A DNA stretch of 64,000 nt from Thuidium tamariscinum (GCA_947034885.2 OX344752.2:1860001-1924000); one strand, 5' to 3'. Shown: positions 47,874-59,216, counted from the stretch's first letter. The notes: a model not told the origin generated them from the letters alone. Made by a program: numbers and translations.

Positions 47874-50170
47874 TTGGAGACACATTGGGTGTTGCCAATA
47901 AGTGGGAGGTGCTTTACCATGGCATCAAGTGGAGGAGAAGGCGTGCACATCATTGACAAGTTTGATGAGGAGAATGAGTCCCAAGGGGAGGGATCAGCCC
48001 TGGTCTCAAGACATGGGAGAGGAGGCAACACCAAGGCGTTCAAGGAGACAAGGACGTGCTTCAAGTGTAGCAAACCAGGCCACATTGCTAGGGATTGCAA
48101 GGGCAGCGAAGCCAAAGACAAGGAGAGTGCACACCAAACCTCTAAAGAGGAGGAGGAGGAGATCGCCTTTGCCACCCATGGAGGAGGGGAGAAGGCCAAC
48201 ATCTTTACTTGGATTGTAGACTTGGGGGCCACCCAACATATGACCAGCCATCGGGATGCCTTCCACACCTATCAGCCCATTTCGGGGAAGAAGATTTATT
48301 TGGAAGACAATGGCATGGTGGAGGCCCTTGGCAAGGGGGAGATCCTTGTGGAGGTGCAAGTGAAGGGGCTGACCAAGAGGATCTAGATCCAAGAGGCCCT
48401 CCATGTCCCCAAGTTGCATGCCAACTTGCTTTCGGTGAACCAATTGTCTTTGGGAGGTTTGAAGGTTCATTTCAACAAGGTGGGGTGTGTTGTGAAGGCA
48501 CCAAGTGGAGTTTTGATAGCATCAGCCCCTCGTGAGGGCCACTTGTACCCCCTCCACTTCACCAAGGTGAATGGTACTTCTTTGGCTTGTGTTGCCCAAG
48601 GATCAGCCCAAGGATCAGCTCATGGAGACCTTGTGGAGCTTTGGCATAGGAGGCTTGGGCACTTGAATGTGAAGAACATGAAGAGTCTCCAACACTTTGT
48701 GAAGGGGCTGAACTTCTTTTCTTGCAACCATGATTGGAGTTCTATGGTGTGCAAGGGGTGCATTGAGGGCAAGCAAGCAAGGCAGCCCTTCCCCAAGGAT
48801 GGGGCAAGCCGAGCCACCAAGCCATTGGAGCTTGTGCATTCAGATGTGTGTGGGCCGATGAAGACCACAACCATAGGAGGAGCAAGGTATTTTGTGACCT
48901 TCATTGATGATTTCTCTCGCAAGGTGTGGGTGTATATGCTGAAGTACAAGAGTGAGGTGTTTGGGCGTTTTGAGACTTGGAAGGCCTTTGTGGAGGCCCA
49001 ATCTAATTGCAAGGTGAAGGTGCTGCGGTCAAATAATGGAGGGGAATATGTGTCCAAGGCCTTTGAGGAGTACTTGAAGGCCCATAGCATTGAGCACCAC
49101 ATATCAGCACCTTACACTCCTCAACAAAACGGTGTAGCGGAGCGTGCAAATCGCACCATTGTAGAGATAGCAAGGTCTATGATTCATGGCCAAAGGCTGA
49201 AGTATGAGCTTTGGGGGGAGGCGATGTCTACAGCAATTTATACAAGGAATCGGTGCCCCATCCAAGCCTTGACAAGCATGACACCCCAAGAAGCTTAGAG
49301 TGGGATTAGGCCCCATGTGTCTCACATGCGGATTTTTGGGTGCATGGCCTATGCATTGGTCCCAAGTGCCAAGAGGACCAAGTTGGATGCCAAGGGCATC
49401 AAGTGCCTTTTCCTTGGTTATTATGAGGGAACCAAGGCTTATAGGCTGATGTGTGTGGAGAGCAAGAAAATCATCAAGAGTAGAGATGTGACCTTTTTGG
49501 AGGATGGAAGTGTTGATCCAAGCTTTTGGAGATGAGCCCAAGTGGGAGAAATGGAGGACCAGCCCATGTGGTGGACACAACTCCAAGAGTGCACATGGAA
49601 GATGATGGAGATGAAGAGCAAGGAGGGGAAGATGAGGACTTGGTGGAGCCCAAGAAGAAGGTGACTACACCCCAAGTGAAGAGATCAACAATTCCTTCTC
49701 CAAGCACTTCACCAAGAGAGCAAGAGCATGATCAGCCCTTGGAGGAGCAAGAGGAGCCACGTTATCCAACAAGGACTCATAAGCCTCTAGGAGATTGGTG
49801 GCTGAATCACATTCTTCCCCTACAACGTGAAGAAGAAGCCAACCTAGCTTGCTTTGGAGATGCAACCACACTTGGAGAAGTGTTGGGTTGTGAAGATGCA
49901 AGCAAGTGGGAGTTGGCTATGCAAACGGAGTGCAAAGCCCTAGGTACACCACTTAACACTCATGAGGAGTTGCCAAAGCTCATAGATGACGAATTTGAGG
50001 AGGCGAGGGCTGAAATGCAAGGTGTGCCTTATAAGACAGCGGTGAGTTCTTTGAAGCATGCCATAGAAGCCACAAGGACTGATTTGGCATTATCAGTGAG
50101 TGTTGTATGTGAATCCATGTCTAAGTATGGCCCAAAGTGTTGGACAACGGTCAAGAGAGTATTGAGATAG
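47874..50170 (+). pseudogene. Copia gag-pol remnant: zinc knuckle, protease, integrase, reverse transcriptase deleted
   Basis: One frame from 47874 to 49535 carries a CCHC zinc knuckle (CFKCSKPGHIARDC), the protease region, the integrase HHCC finger (WHRRLGHLN, CKGCIEGK) and the integrase core up to AYRLMCVESKK. Lesions: TAG at 48384 and 49296; the protease DSGA motif reads DLGA (TTG at 48222-48224); and the second catalytic Asp of the integrase reads Asn (RSNNGGEY, 49032-49034). There is a frame change near 49530. The next frame (49526-50170) jumps from WELAMQTECKAL at the start of reverse transcriptase to PYKTAVSSLKHAIEATRTDLA near its end. Most of the enzyme core is therefore missing. No RNase H domain was recognised. 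Gag upstream of the knuckle is replaced by repeats. Confidence 0.85.
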
Positions 50171-50255
50171 TTTTATGGCGTACTTGGTAAGCCACCAACC
50201 CAAACTTGATTGCAATGATAATTCATTGCACCTTTGACTACTCTCAAAGTGGGAG

Positions 50256-50566
50256 TGTTGAAGATCATGCACATATTAGTATAGACCATGTACATACAGC
50301 CCTAGGAGTATGTTGAGGAACATATACATATTAGTGTAGCCCATGTACATTCAACCCTAGGTGTAGCATTAGACACTAGGTTAGTCTTAGAGTCCATTGG
50401 GTATTGCTCGTAGTCAAAGGCAGCCCATGAAAGGTAGTTATCCCACATGGTTTGTGGATAACTAGAGAAAGGCTTCTAGCTTAAATTCAGCCCACTCATA
50501 TGGCTTGATATCTTCCTACCATCTAAGTAAAGCTTTTCATCCATCAATACCTTTGTAATCTCAATA
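50256..50566 (+). repeat. Copia 3' LTR
   Basis: 311 bp, preceded by the polypurine tract at 50246-50255 and followed by the GAAGG duplication. Confidence 0.9.
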
Positions 50567-51336
50567 GAAGGCACACCCAGGCAAAGGAGAGGGGAGGAGG
50601 TTGCTGATTGTGGTGAGGAAAGCAGTGCACCCATAAGAGAAGACCGGAAATCGAGTAGATCTGCCCCGAGAGATTGAGATGGCCCTAGACAATGAGGGAC
50701 CCCAAGAGATTGTAGTGACTCAAGAGAGTGAAGGACTCCAAATGATGACCCAGGGCAGCGTTGTACTTCAAGAGAATGCATTGGTCCAGGGTGATGTAGA
50801 GTCCAGTCCCTTGGAGGGAGAGCACCAACTTGTAAGTACTCGAACCTCCTCACTTGAGATATATGTCTCGAATCGGGTTACGGAAAGCCCAGTTCCAGAG
50901 CCTCTTCTGGGAAACTCACTCGAGGATGCTCGCTGTCCAGAGGAATCAGCAACTGGAGTCATGGACAATGCGATTGTCATTTGTTCTGAACCCGTCGTCC
51001 CTTGCCGTCCGAATGGAGCTGGATTCCAGGATTTGCATCGCAAACATGTCGAACTCCTGGATGTGCACCAGAAGGAAGTTGCAGGTTTGCTTTCAGAAGT
51101 AGAGATGACAGTGGTGTCCGATAAGATCTTTTTTCTTTGGAGTATACATACTCTGCGTGCACACAAGGCATCCAAGGCGCTAAGAAAAACATAAACAAGG
51201 ATTAATCGTACGCCTCTTCAGAACTAGGGTAGGAGTAAAGACTATGTCACTTAGATACTCTTAGTGCGAGCCAGTATTGATTATCAAAATTTTGCATCTC
51301 AGATTCAATGGGTTGAGCGAAGAGTGTTACAATTAC

Positions 51337-51428
51337 CTCAGTATGACTCAAAGAAAAGAATGTAAGTTGCCCATCTGCTGAGCCTGAGATGCCTCCCACT
51401 CCTGGCCCATCGAGGACAATGCTAAGGA
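51337..51428 (-). pseudogene. Possible WD40-repeat exon fragment
   Basis: On the minus strand an AG acceptor precedes a 92-base open segment encoding LSIVLDGPGVGGISGSADG..LTFFSLSHTE, then GTAATT. The GISGSADGQL pattern is what one WD40 blade looks like. Downstream of the RPC1 homology, a start [16 protein letters not shown] (about 51666-51713, minus) could be the first exon of the same gene. I cannot name the gene. It may be another captured fragment, fused to the RPC1 piece at about 51714. Confidence 0.3.
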
Positions 51429-51713
51429 CTGCCACTCAAAAACAAAGAACAAAACAATTGAGTTGCGAGAAAACGCATTGCAAAAAACTATTTTCACTGA
51501 CAATGCAAAACTCTTTCCGAAAAACAAACAAGAGCATAATCCTACGCGCCAAGCTATATACACAAAAAGCTAAGCGAACCTGTCTGGCAACACTACTGTG
51601 AGTCCAGTCCCTCAGAGTCTCGCAGGATGTTCGGCGCAGACTCTCGTAGGATGTTCGGCTCATATAGGATGGGCGGAGGAAGTGGAGGAGGAGGCCGACG
51701 GGCGTCCATCATC

Positions 51714-54420
51714 TCGGCCAGTGAAGTCCACTCTTTTCCCAGACAGATTTCCACGAAACCGACCCTGCTTTCCCTTCAGACGTTGTACAAATCCGCGAGG
51801 TTGCTTGCCGGAAGTGGGCTGTTCAGATCGGGGTACTGGTGTTTCACTGTTGATTAGTTGTGACACCTGTGACTGAAGGAGTTCCCAAGTTTCCTACATA
51901 GCATAAAAATCACCCAAATGAAGTTACGAGCGTAATTGATATATCTAGATAGCTCCTCTGCCGTTAAACTTTGCTTTTCAGTCAGTCCGTGCTTCCACCT
52001 CACATAAAATAACGAAAAGGGAGGGCATAATATCAACAAACTGCATCAAATACTGACATTTTGACCTCTTAAAACTACATCCAATTCCAGCTTACCACAA
52101 GCCAAAATCAAGTTTTAGATACAAACACAGTAAAGTACTTTAAACTCGAACATCACGAAGTACAATTTTAAACAAAAAGGAAAAATAACCTACCATGGTT
52201 TTTTCAGCTGCCAACCCTTGCTCCACGCAGGTACGAAGAGAATTGTTGCAGTTCAGAATTCCTAAAAGTCGTACTGTAATGTCATCCTCATTGCTGGTTT
52301 CAATAAGTCCAACAAGAAAGAATTAAATCTCATGGCACATTGCTCACAGGGGTAAAAGTTGACTGCTGATCATTCTGTAGTCCCAAGGAAATTTTCATTA
52401 CAGCTTCGTCATTAACAGAAAAAATAAGAGATCAGCTAACGAATTACAAATTCTAAGAAACCATCACAAGACTAGCATATACAACTGATAGGAACTGGTG
52501 AATTGCCTAAGATCCAATTCTACTCAACCTCTCGAATCGAACACTACTCTTTAAACCCACCTTCCAGCTGTGGATTCCATTTCCACTGAAGGTCGGATGG
52601 CCACTGGGGGCACTATCAAGTGCGTAACAATCAACTTTTCAGGCCTCTCTGCTAAATCTAGTAGCTCGCAATCCTGCACAGATCAAGGGGGCCGATAAAC
52701 TTGTTGCAATGCATGTACTTTGCTCCGCTACAAACATATATTATATCTCAAATTATGGGCAACGGAACAGATAATTCTTACTAAAAAGTGAGCACGGTAA
52801 GCACGAGATACCCGTTCCACCATAGCTTCGAAAAGCTGAAGCACTCGAATAGGATCAAGGTTGTCATAAACGCGATGAACACAATTCTTCAACTCAGGCC
52901 TGCATTTCATCGCATCCTCTAATGATGTTATCATCTCGTCCTTAAGATCCAGAGCCTTGGAATACTTGTCATGGATGAGTTTCACAGGGGGCTGTGCCAT
53001 TTTCTTCACCGTCCCTAGAGAAAAGACCACCGAGTAATACCCATCAACTACTATTACTCCATAGTCTACCCCGCCGCTGGAACTCTACCAGTGTCATGCA
53101 TCCAAACATGTTAAGGCTAATGAACTACCAGCTCCATTGATCAGAATGAAATACAGGATAACAGTAGCAAGGGCTCATACCATTATAATCTCCACAACGA
53201 GTACAAACGCGCACACGTTTACACCTATCCATAACCTTTTTTAAAACTGCTCGTCTCTGCAGCACCTCAATTCTGGGATTTCGCATCTTGCAAAGGATCA
53301 CTTTGCACTCCTCCTCTGGCATTAAAATTCGGGAGCACGACTGCATTCGTTCCAATCTCCAAGAGAATAAGAATCAATAACAGTACAATACAATAAGAGG
53401 AAGATGCATGAATGATAACACTCACCAATGTGACGTTCTGGACAGGTCACAGGCGGACAGCAAATCCCGATTAGAACTAGATTAATGGAGTACAGCCACA
53501 GAAAGACATTGCTGCAGCCCAGACAAAATAAAAAAAGAAGAAATGATTGAAATACCTTGCAGATGCACTGTAAAATCTGTAGAATATTTTTGAGATACCC
53601 AATGTGAAAGACTGGCATCTCGAGCTTTGTGTGACCGAAATGCCCCGGACAGTCTGCCAACTTTCCAAAACAAGTTGTCCCCTTTCTTGTTTGTTGTTCC
53701 CTATTCCAGAACCACCAACATTGTAAGTGCCATGGTGGGACTCGCAACCGCTACTGCCTAGAAGACATGTGGAAGAATTTATTGAGTACACCAAGTAAGA
53801 AAACAGGAACAACACTTTGCACGTCTCATATACAGCTAAACCCTAAACCCTAACTGCCAGGTGTTTCTGCTAAGAGCGTCTTAATTTCCTCATCAAATTT
53901 GGCTAGTCACCTGGCAAAAAATATCTGACACAAGAGAACAGTTGAAAAAAACGTCTGAACCAGATCCCGAGAAGATAGCCATAATAATAATGAGATCATT
54001 TTAATAGACTGTATTGACATGCCACATTCACTTATGAGGCTCTGATTACGTTTCTCATTATATGACTAGAGTGAAGCGAAAATGTGAATAAGAGGCATAC
54101 CAGCCGCGTATCTACAACCGAATATGGAGCTGGCTTCCTCTCAGGCATGGTGTAAAGCATTGACTCGTACACATGCAATTCCGAAGCCTTGACGATGTCT
54201 TGTTTCGACATTGTCCCGAAACTAATGCTTTCGCTGCAACCACCGAACAACGTTAGGCCTTATTTGAGTCTCTAGTATGAATCCATCTCATACGTGGTCT
54301 CAAAAGACGCATATAATCTGCGAGAAGGGAGGGTGAAAAGACTCACATCTTACGAGGTCCAATATCCTCAATGAAGGGCCGTTTGGAGAAATTGATGGAG
54401 GCATGAGCTTGTGGAATTGG
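51714..54420 (-). pseudogene. NRPC1: RNA polymerase III largest subunit (RPC1) N-terminal fragment, eight exons
   Basis: Exons (minus): ~54420-54357, 54233-54101, 53700-53556, 53340-53181, 53014-52812, 52673-52561, 52293-52194, 51893-51714. All internal introns have GT-AG ends and phases agree. The translation follows RPC1 from KRPFIEDIGPRKI and SISFGTMSKQDI through LADCPGHFGHTKLEMPVFHIGY (zinc region), [25 protein letters not shown] and NEDDITVRL to [16 protein letters not shown] and KRVDFTGR, then stops matching. This covers only about the first quarter of the ~1400-residue subunit; the active-site NADFDGD region is absent. No in-frame ATG precedes exon 1. Exon 3 (145 nt) needs a frameshift near 53690, which removes the first zinc Cys. 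It is a captured fragment, not a working gene. Confidence 0.85.
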
Positions 54421-54854
54421 CGCTCTAGTTTTATTGTGCACTTAGGGGCATCTACTGGACACTATTATTGTAACCCTAAATTGTTAATTTCAGTATGTGG
54501 CTATTGGATCAGGGTGTAGAAACGGCTCCTTCAGAATTCGTAAGGATTCGAGATTTAGCTGTCGTAATAGGATCTCCATTCATTTTGCTTTGCGGGATGA
54601 TTTTGGAGGGATAGAAATTAATACCGATGAGAAGTTTTATTTTGTTGGTGCACATTGCAATCCTACACCAGCGAGGGCTTGCGTCTATGTTCGTTTTCAC
54701 TTCTGGTGAACTTGGAGTTCTTGAAATTAAGCTTGTAGTAGATATTGAAGTGTCGGGATCCACTATACTGAGATAGAATCTATAAATTGATCATTTTGGT
54801 ACGTGGCTGTTGGATTAGGGCGTAATAAGGGCTCCTTCGGATTAAGACTTCGCT
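54421..54854. promoter_or_regulatory. Divergent intergenic region between the RPC1 fragment and the OEP7-like gene, with a ~65-bp duplication
   Basis: A segment at about 54487-54550 (TGTGGCTATTGGATCAGGGT) recurs at about 54783-54845 (CGTGGCTGTTGGATTAGGGC), just upstream of the OEP7-like start codon. It may hold a promoter captured together with the genes. No TATA box is clear. Confidence 0.35.
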
Positions 54855-55070
54855 ATGGGGGCGATTGAGACGGCAATTCTTGTGTTGGTGGCCCTGGTTC
54901 TAGGCTGGGGAGCTGTGGAGATAGCTTGCAAGCCATGCATGGAATCAGGCCGAGCGGCTATCAACAGGTCTTTGGATCCCGATTACGACCCGGATGATGC
55001 GATTCCCAACACTCCATATGTGGAAGCTCCTCATCCTGTCGAGGAGCCTAGGGCCCACACGTCTTGTTAA
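54855..55070 (+). CDS. OEP7-like chloroplast outer-envelope small membrane protein
   Basis: A 71-residue protein, MGAIETAILVLVALVLGWGAVEIACKP... It has one membrane segment (about residues 4-24) directly followed by a basic-flanked KPCMESGRAAINRS stretch and the acidic DPDYDPDD motif. This is the layout of plant OEP7/E6.7 signal-anchored proteins, which insert into the chloroplast outer envelope with the N terminus as both signal and anchor. Arabidopsis OEP7 is about 64 residues and has the same EIAFKPF..DP..DPDD pattern. The frame is intact and without an intron. The last six residues (RAHTSC) and the TAA are encoded by the terminal repeat of a small transposon inserted at 55051-55404. It sits inside the large TIR element, so expression is uncertain. 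Confidence 0.65.
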   Translation: MGAIETAILVLVALVLGWGAVEIACKPCMESGRAAINRSLDPDYDPDDAIPNTPYVEAPHPVEEPRAHTSC

Positions 55071-55404
55071 GAACTTTTGACCATGTATATATGGAAGATA
55101 ATTGTGATTAAAGTAAAGAAAACTTGATTTTTTCCAAAGTGTATGATTAGATTGTAAGACTTTCAATCTTATTAAATTAAAAATTTTGTATCCAATATTT
55201 TAAATTTCTAATTCCTTATATTGAAGAGTTAAATTAAGAATTTTAAGAAAAATTAAAGAAAAAATATTAATTATCATCCTTTAAAATTTGTTACATAGAA
55301 GCTCATATGAGATAGAAGAAAAAGCTAATTTGTTAAATAATTCTAAGATGAAATTCAAAATCAATAAAATATTTAGATAACCAAGAAACAAGACGTGTGG
55401 GCCC
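55051..55404. mobile_element. 354-bp MITE with GGGCCCACACGTCTTGTT ends, TA duplication
   Basis: A perfect 21-bp inverted repeat: CTAGGGCCCACACGTCTTG.. at 55048-55068 and its reverse complement at 55387-55407. With TA as target duplication (55049-55050 and 55405-55406) the element is 354 bp. The interior is very AT-rich and non-coding. A TA target fits Tc1/mariner-type MITEs. One related terminus lies at about 44290. Confidence 0.75.
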
Positions 55405-55557
55405 TAGACTCTAAACCCTAAATACACTTGAACATAAATCTGACAGATAATTCATGACAGATAATCCATGCCTGCATAATGCAGTACTTTCAACGGATAT
55501 AGTCCAGATCGTCCAAATCGTTCTCCCTCAAAAGAATGATAGTAAACCTTCGATAAA

Positions 55558-56067
55558 TTAACCCTCAACCGTCACAGCAATGTTCGGTGTAATTTCAAAA
55601 CCTGTGACGTTTAAGAGTTGAGCCTTCTGAAATCCAATTTGCCGAGTATACACAGAAGAAAAGAGAAGCGGTAGCAGGACATGCAGCAACGGGGGCCAGA
55701 CATAACCTTGTCCAGGACGTGGAAGTGCCATTCTTGCTCTCACTCTCGGTGCGCGAGGTCGGTTCCGATTGTGGGAACGATTCGTTTCTAAGTCACAGGG
55801 AATTGAATCCCGAGCTTGACGATGGAGACTTTGCGATTTGGAGTGATTTTGCGCCAACTGAGGTCGTGAACTGGTCCAAGGATTGGCGTTTAGGACGATT
55901 CCTTTATTTGTTGGTTGGAGTCTGAAATTTGGATTGGTTCGCAATCGAAGGATGCGAGTGAGAGCTTGTTTCCAATCTCGAATGTCGAGATACTTGGATC
56001 CCGTATTTTTGGGGGATCTCGTGCAAAACTCAGGATTTGAGGTGGAAGTTTGATTGAGAGCGATCAA
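55558..56067 (-). CDS. Uncertain ORF with a hydrophobic C-terminal part
   Basis: A 169-codon minus frame. Its last 58 residues, from a second Met (MALPRPGQGYVWPPLL), include a hydrophobic segment HVLLPLLFSSVY and look more protein-like than the Asn/Arg/Ser-rich front. I do not recognise it. It lies between the OEP7-like gene and the CPSF-A-like fragment inside the large TIR element and could be a first exon of yet another captured gene, or a chance frame. Confidence 0.2.
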   Translation of the reverse strand: MIALNQTSTSNPEFCTRSPKNTGSKYLDIRDWKQALTRILRLRTNPNFRLQPTNKGIVLNANPWTSSRPQLAQNHSKSQSLHRQARDSIPCDLETNRSHNRNRPRAPRVRARMALPRPGQGYVWPPLLHVLLPLLFSSVYTRQIGFQKAQLLNVTGFEITPNIAVTVEG

Positions 56068-56720
56068 GAACAGGGTTCATAGAGTTTTCTGAATTGAATC
56101 CGTGCTGGTGTGATTGAGGAATTGAATATGTGATAGCTCATTTGACGCTTGTAAATGAAGAAGTGAACCAATGTTCGAGTGGAATAGAATTTCTCGAAGA
56201 TTGTTTTATTTCATTAATAAGTTTATTCAACGGCAACGTGTTATTGCCGTTGTAAATTATTCTACAAGCCTGCCTTCAGGCGGAACATGTATTGTCGCTT
56301 CTGATTTTTAGGGTTTTGAAGGGTTTTCATTCCAGCTGTCGATTTGAGCCAATTGTGCAAGGTTTTCCACTGACGAATTATGTTGGTAAAGTGGAATATT
56401 TACAAGACTCGGCCGAAAGCAATTGGTTAAGAAAGAGAATGAAGAGCTATTGCGACGAGGAAGAAGCGATGTATGGCGATGGTCGTGGTTCGGAATCAGG
56501 CATCTCAATTGTAGTTTTTGGTTTTGTAGAGTTGGAAGCGTTTGGTTGATTAGGACAGTGCTAATTGGAGCAAAATTTTATGAGATGATCGACTGGGTAC
56601 AAATGCAGTACTTACAGCAGATCAACTGCCGTGGTTAGTGGAGAAATTTATCCTCCGTTGACGGAAGTGGAGGCGTTGGAGCCACGATAAGGTCACATTG
56701 AGAATAATAGTGAAGAAGCC
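56068..56720. other. Non-coding interval upstream of the CPSF-A-like fragment
   Basis: Short overlapping plus frames (56292-56549, 56423-56638) lack known motifs. Probably the 5' region of the next gene. Confidence 0.3.
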
Positions 56721-59216
56721 ATGGCGGTCCAGGATGGGGGAGGGGAGGATCCAGGAGAGGCAATTAAAGCGCGCTATGTAGCGAAATGTGTGCAGAAGAG
56801 CAGCGTGGTATTGCACGCTGTTTATGGGCATATTCGATGCTCTTCTACTTTTGATGTTGTACTTGGCAAGGTAAGATAAATTGTTTACTGCGGAGCATTT
56901 TTCTTCTTAAATTTGAAATTTCGAATTTTGTCTTTCTCTCGCGTTCCGATTCTTTTGATTATTCGCTAATTCAGCTCCGGGAACGAGTAATCAAAGAGAT
57001 TTCAATTATGGGTTAGATTCTTCTGCGGGGCTAATTAAAGGTCTTGCATGCCTTGTTTTAAGCCAAAAGCATTTTGAGCGTGTTATTTGTTTAGTTTCAC
57101 CCCGTTTACGGTAGAATACTCTTCGTATGTTAACGAAATTGCTTTCCTTGTAATGCTCATTGAGAGAAAGTGACTAGCTCTACAAATTAATATGAGTCGC
57201 TTTGGCTTTGTAAATTGTATTTTTGGCAATGTCCTTCGTGGGTGAGGCTGTCGAATGCAACGGAACAGCTCAGATTTGACGTTTATACCTCAAATTGAGA
57301 TCTTTGATGAAGGATATCACGTCCAGGGTATTTCTGGCTATCTTTGTAGTAGAAGAGGGAGTTTGTTTTGCTGTTGCATTCTTTGAATGTAGGTAATGCT
57401 TAATCGTGTGTCGCTTAAAATTTTTCCTGACAGGAAACATCACTGGAGCTTGTGGTCGTGAGTGAGGATGGGATTGTCCAGTCAGTTTGCGAGCAGCCAG
57501 TTTTCGGGACTATCAAAGATCTTCAGGCTCTACCCTGGAACGAATCCCGTCGAAGTCCTCTTCCATAGGTTTTTGAATCTCTGAATATCCACTTATTTTC
57601 ATCATCCTTTGCCGTTATCTGAGTTGCCATCTACTGTGTTTAAGTGTAAGAAGTAAGCAAGAGTGCATCTGCTCGTATAGCGTATTGTCGATATTAGCAG
57701 TTGCCTCCCTAGTATTACATGTGTGGATTGCGCATGTAGCTTAATCTGAATAGAGGCAATTTTATGTCAAAGTAGACTTTGCCTAATCTTTGTGAAAACA
57801 CTTGATGTCATTTCATTTTTGTGGCTGTTCTTGTTTGAGAAATTGTCTAATGCAAATGTCTAAGATTAGCGTTCTCAAATTGGTTCATGCAGACATACGA
57901 GAAGGACTTGCTAGTGCTTCTTTCGGATTCCGGGAAACTCTCTTTCTTAACTTTCAACATTGAACTCCATAGGTATTTCTTTCTTTCTTTCTTTTTTTAG
58001 TCTGAAGCAGCACAATAGTGAATTTAGGTGCTTTAGCGGTGTTCTTATTTTTTGACATGACTAATCGACCTTGGATTATACAAAATATTACGTGAACCTT
58101 TATCATGCCTAAGTCTTGATTTGTTTTCTTACAGTGCACAACAGAAGTTGTGACTTTGCTACGTATCTCTATCACCTGTTAGCTTCAAACTAGAGAATTG
58201 CTATCATTTCTTAGAAGACTGAAGATCGACTGTGTCGCTGTGGTTTTGTCAAATTTTTGGTTGTTGCCCATGTCCAAATTGCAGATTATGGAAACTTACG
58301 GCGAGAATTGGGAAGACTGTTGGCGATTGAGCCCAGGTGATTTACTTGACAGAAGTCATGTTTATCACGTAAATATTGTTCAAGAATCAGATAATGCTCA
58401 CATTTGTAGCGTACGTTTTTTATGTTCACGGGCATGGTATCCCTTCAACCATCAAAAGTGGCTTAAATTTTATGATTTTTGCAATGTGCAGGGGTCGTGC
58501 AGTCACTGTCGCTGCTTTTGAAGATAGAATTGCAATTTTTCCCACCTCCATAGCCTCTGGAAATAACATTGTTGATAAGGTTTCTTTGCCTGCCTTCCCT
58601 TTTCCCTTCTGTGAGAAAATGTAGCAATGTGGTTCCTAAATAGTTCTACTTTCTACTATCAAACTGAAGTGCTTCCTTGAGTGATATGGTTTCAGACTTG
58701 GCCTCTCATATACCGGTGTTGCTGATGTGGTTCACAGAGAATGATTTATCCAAAAGAGCTGCTGACCTCGATAGGATTATCGGAAGTAAGCACTAGCGGA
58801 GTCGAAGAGAAATTCACAGGCTGGGGAACGGTCTGGAGTATGACGTTTGTTGGCATGCCAAACGACCACTTACGTTAACAGCCAAGCCAGAGTCGCTTCT
58901 ACTTCTTGTAGTTCTTGTTCACAGGAAAGGTGCTGCAAGCAATGAAATTTTTATCCTTACGTGCGATACCAAAGAGCGGATCATTCAGGCGAAGGCTCGG
59001 TACGACCCGTCTACAATAAGACCCTTCATATCATCCCTTGGGATAAGTATTTTGGATGTTCCTGCAGCTCCTGGTTTTTTACTACTTTCTCAGTCAAGAG
59101 AACTGTTCCTGCGAGATTATGAGCCGAAGATCCTGCGAGAGTCTCCGGCAAACTGCGCCGATTTCTCTCAATTTTTTCGTGCTCCATAGCTCAAGCACTT
59201 GCTTCCGCCTGTGCAT
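56721..59216 (+). pseudogene. CPSF-A/DDB1-like protein (MMS1_N region), N-terminal exons only, broken
   Basis: Exons: 56721-56870, 57434-57568, 57893-57972, 58285-58336, 58492-58579, 58738-~59216, each with GT-AG borders where internal. The translation (VLHAVYGHIR, ETSLELVVVSEDGIVQSVCE, FGTIKDL, DLLVLLSDSGKLSFLTF, LGRLLAIEP, GRAVTVAAFEDRIAIF) follows the N terminus of the plant CPSF-A/DDB1/SF3b3-type protein represented by Arabidopsis At3g11960. Breaks: TAG at 57566-57568, the last codon before the exon 2 donor; the exon expected at about 58136 is not readable; a frame change near 58875; TAG at 59186-59188. Homology runs out at the right terminus of the large TIR element. It covers about a quarter of a >1300-residue protein and is a non-functional captured fragment. 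Confidence 0.7.

Larger units (their letters stand above)
46331..50566 (+). mobile_element. Ty1/Copia retrotransposon, defective, GAAGG target duplication
   Basis: Two 311-bp LTRs (46331-46641 and 50256-50566) start TGTTGAAG and end CTCAATA. They are flanked by GAAGG (46326-46330 and 50567-50571). Between them are a primer-binding site, long tandem repeats, a zinc-knuckle/protease/integrase frame and a polypurine tract (AAAGTGGGAG, 50246-50255). I count about 19 differences between the LTRs (~6%), so the insertion is not recent. The order protease-integrase before reverse transcriptase is that of Copia. Most of reverse transcriptase is deleted, so it cannot move by itself. Confidence 0.9.
46278..51194 (+). 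pseudogene. Captured ORF of unknown identity, interrupted by the Copia element
   Basis: A frame starts at ATG 46278 with MSRVRPFTPTSDE. Ignoring the Copia element and one copy of its GAAGG duplication, it stays open for 53 codons into 50572-50678. A +1 shift then leads into a 171-codon frame at 50679-51194 (starting MALDNEGPQEIVV, with HRKHVELLDVHQKEVAGLL near its end). I do not recognise the protein; the C-terminal part is helical and charged. The start lies only ~90 bases inside the left terminus of the large TIR element, which suggests a captured 5' exon. The frame change could be a real frameshift or an unrecognised intron. Confidence 0.35.
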
